In this document: piece after piece, positions 21,801-21,936 of the stretch | How positions within the stretch are numbered: position 1 is the first letter of the stretch | Layout of the letters: each line of letters starts with the position of its first letter | DNA from: a virus | Virus record (IMG/VR): IMGVR_UViG_3300038786_000457 | Location: 1 to 21,936 of that record | Strand: one strand, 5' to 3' | DNA: 21,936 nucleotides | Made by a program: the position numbers and the translations under genes | The notes under the pieces: generated by a model | Told to the model about the DNA's origin: nothing | Database searches by the model: none | The model's input: only the letters and a program-made list of their open reading frames with translations

Positions 21801-21936
21801 CGGAATTGCGCAATTAGCCAATTTTTCAACTACATCTGTAAAGCTTTCAAGTGAAGGAGCATCTGCAGCTATTATAGCAGTTGAAAAAGCTTCAGTTATT
21901 CTAGCTATTATTTCTGCAGCACTTCAAATTACCATG
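18895..21936 (+). CDS. tape measure protein (5' part, runs off the window)
   Basis: The frame opens at ATG 18895 and is still open at the last base, giving 1014 residues so far. Residues 1-50 are polar with QATIDIKQLQRDMSRMKQEF, followed by the conserved tape measure N-terminal region at about 60-250: FQQLAVAFETMLGSKEKADT, then DFAAKTPFQLTEVAQGTKQL and AKLTGRELRDFNMAGVPLL. A hydrophobic region (about residues 285-360, with AAALAGLVYVMYQF) may insert in the membrane. Long helical, charged segments follow, as expected for a rod that sets tail length. It is preceded by an attenuator-like terminator with no promoter. Confidence 0.92.
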   Translation, partial: MENTNGSLNFQATIDIKQLQRDMSRMKQEFVSMSASAQKEGGKTQNIMSNLMKGAAAYFSIRQAAQFASQIVSVRGEFQQLAVAFETMLGSKEKADTLMAQVVDFAAKTPFQLTEVAQGTKQLLAYRIESENIIPTLKALGDVSAGLSVPIGRLILNYGQVKTAAKLTGRELRDFNMAGVPLLSELAKNLGTTEKAVGEMVSAGKIGFKDVEQAFRTMSSEGGRFADLMDKQSATITGRISNLQDSVEKMMNDIGQSSEGVINTSIDAAGYLVENYEEIGRQIGGLIVLYGSYRAALMVTSAVQFAVTASTIGMTNAEIAHYSWLVLSQKAQKALNATALLNPYVAVAAALAGLVYVMYQFATSQTISEVSTTKFNKKMQDRIDLAAKEEAALRENMKTLKSATISRTQQQDALEKLQRKYPKYFSNLDIEKAKLIDVSEVLQEVNERMETKNNLSDAEKLKSLKNELALTKSDPNRVNKLNNVTTKNKLANGNLGGGIASMFGIGDVTQDEYLDKLNEDIKLYEDKLTKVEKLKFNALSAPEKSSAKNVENVALKAELLLLGESKGAFDIINNARREGLKDLIIQNEQLIRGYNEVINKNEAIRSQLMVSKEISEKEAEIKKLQLKSVKGITAKEKEELTEAKEALSTLNSELELLSGKKPKKTPNEKYDVNDILQVEKQNKRNIEDLVYSSELRKIQIQEDGTAKSLALLKFDGDQKLIMLQRQKDDAVLNMENDAEKDKKLNPNYNAGTWQKQITEYKKAWDSAMISQTELNASNNSAFLKDKYASDLNQYSAFLTSYISKKGEFDQELKNLEAKGYTPDVVASAKKVQDSILEKMAVEMDIKEIAIVEMAKSLIGLGVEDILKQFELASELLKTELAKGDGEANKSTITALQAKIKALETSLKSKTNEEVKATNLQDFKATIGLLNDVRQATTAVIESFSGLSDETKEVLSSMMNVTGSVLQMISGIAQLANFSTTSVKLSSEGASAAIIAVEKASVILAIISAALQITM

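Noticed and set aside
1-21936. tRNA genes, insertion sequences and attachment sites
   Set aside because: No cloverleaf, transposase or terminal repeat could be recognised by eye on either strand.

Overview
The window is about 22 kb of AT-rich bacteriophage or prophage DNA whose host is probably a Bacteroidota bacterium, most likely a flavobacterium. The basis is the repeated TAnnTTTG -7 promoter box, A-rich leaders without a Shine-Dalgarno sequence in front of most starts, a strong bias to TAA stops, and the protein families present. The virion genes read as a long-tailed phage with a non-contractile tail: there is one tail-tube gene, no sheath gene, a frameshifted tail assembly chaperone and a long tape measure gene. 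No integrase, lysis or replication gene is visible, so lifestyle cannot be judged.

Layout. Positions 1-850 hold the end of a small-gene region and an ASCH-domain gene. Positions 890-7879 are the packaging and head-entry block: a small Gly/Arg-rich protein, a PAPS-reductase-like protein, a ParB-like protein, small and large terminase, an SPP1-type portal, and a minor head protein that carries a zeta-toxin-like kinase domain at its C-terminus. Positions 7872-8378 hold two genes on the opposite strand, one a small lipoprotein, which look like a moron. Positions 8441-13167 are an accessory island of about 17 very small genes of unknown function. Positions 13300-13720 hold a Com-like zinc-ribbon gene and two tandem hairpin-plus-T-tract elements. 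Positions 13723-17997 encode scaffold, a decoration or head-fibre-like protein, major capsid protein, four connector or completion proteins and the tail tube. Positions 18097-21936 encode the tail assembly chaperone pair (T7 slippery site, -1 frame) and the tape measure protein, which runs off the window.

Regulation is the most distinctive part. Six near-copies of one promoter drive the island. Each carries two inverted repeats of the form ATACAAA-N13-TTTGTAT: one lies upstream of the promoter and one overlaps the -7 box, giving four half-sites spaced about 20 bp apart, on one face of the helix. Related sites in a shifted register occur before the ASCH gene and the Com-like gene. Separately, four hairpin terminators (at 893, 13583, 13650 and 18833) are each preceded by a short hairpin with an ATAAAG-like loop that shares the terminator's 5' arm. 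These stand directly before virion genes, as transcription attenuators would. Two island genes share a G4-N8-C4 hairpin exactly 16 nt before their start codons. No database search was possible; functions come from motifs and gene order.
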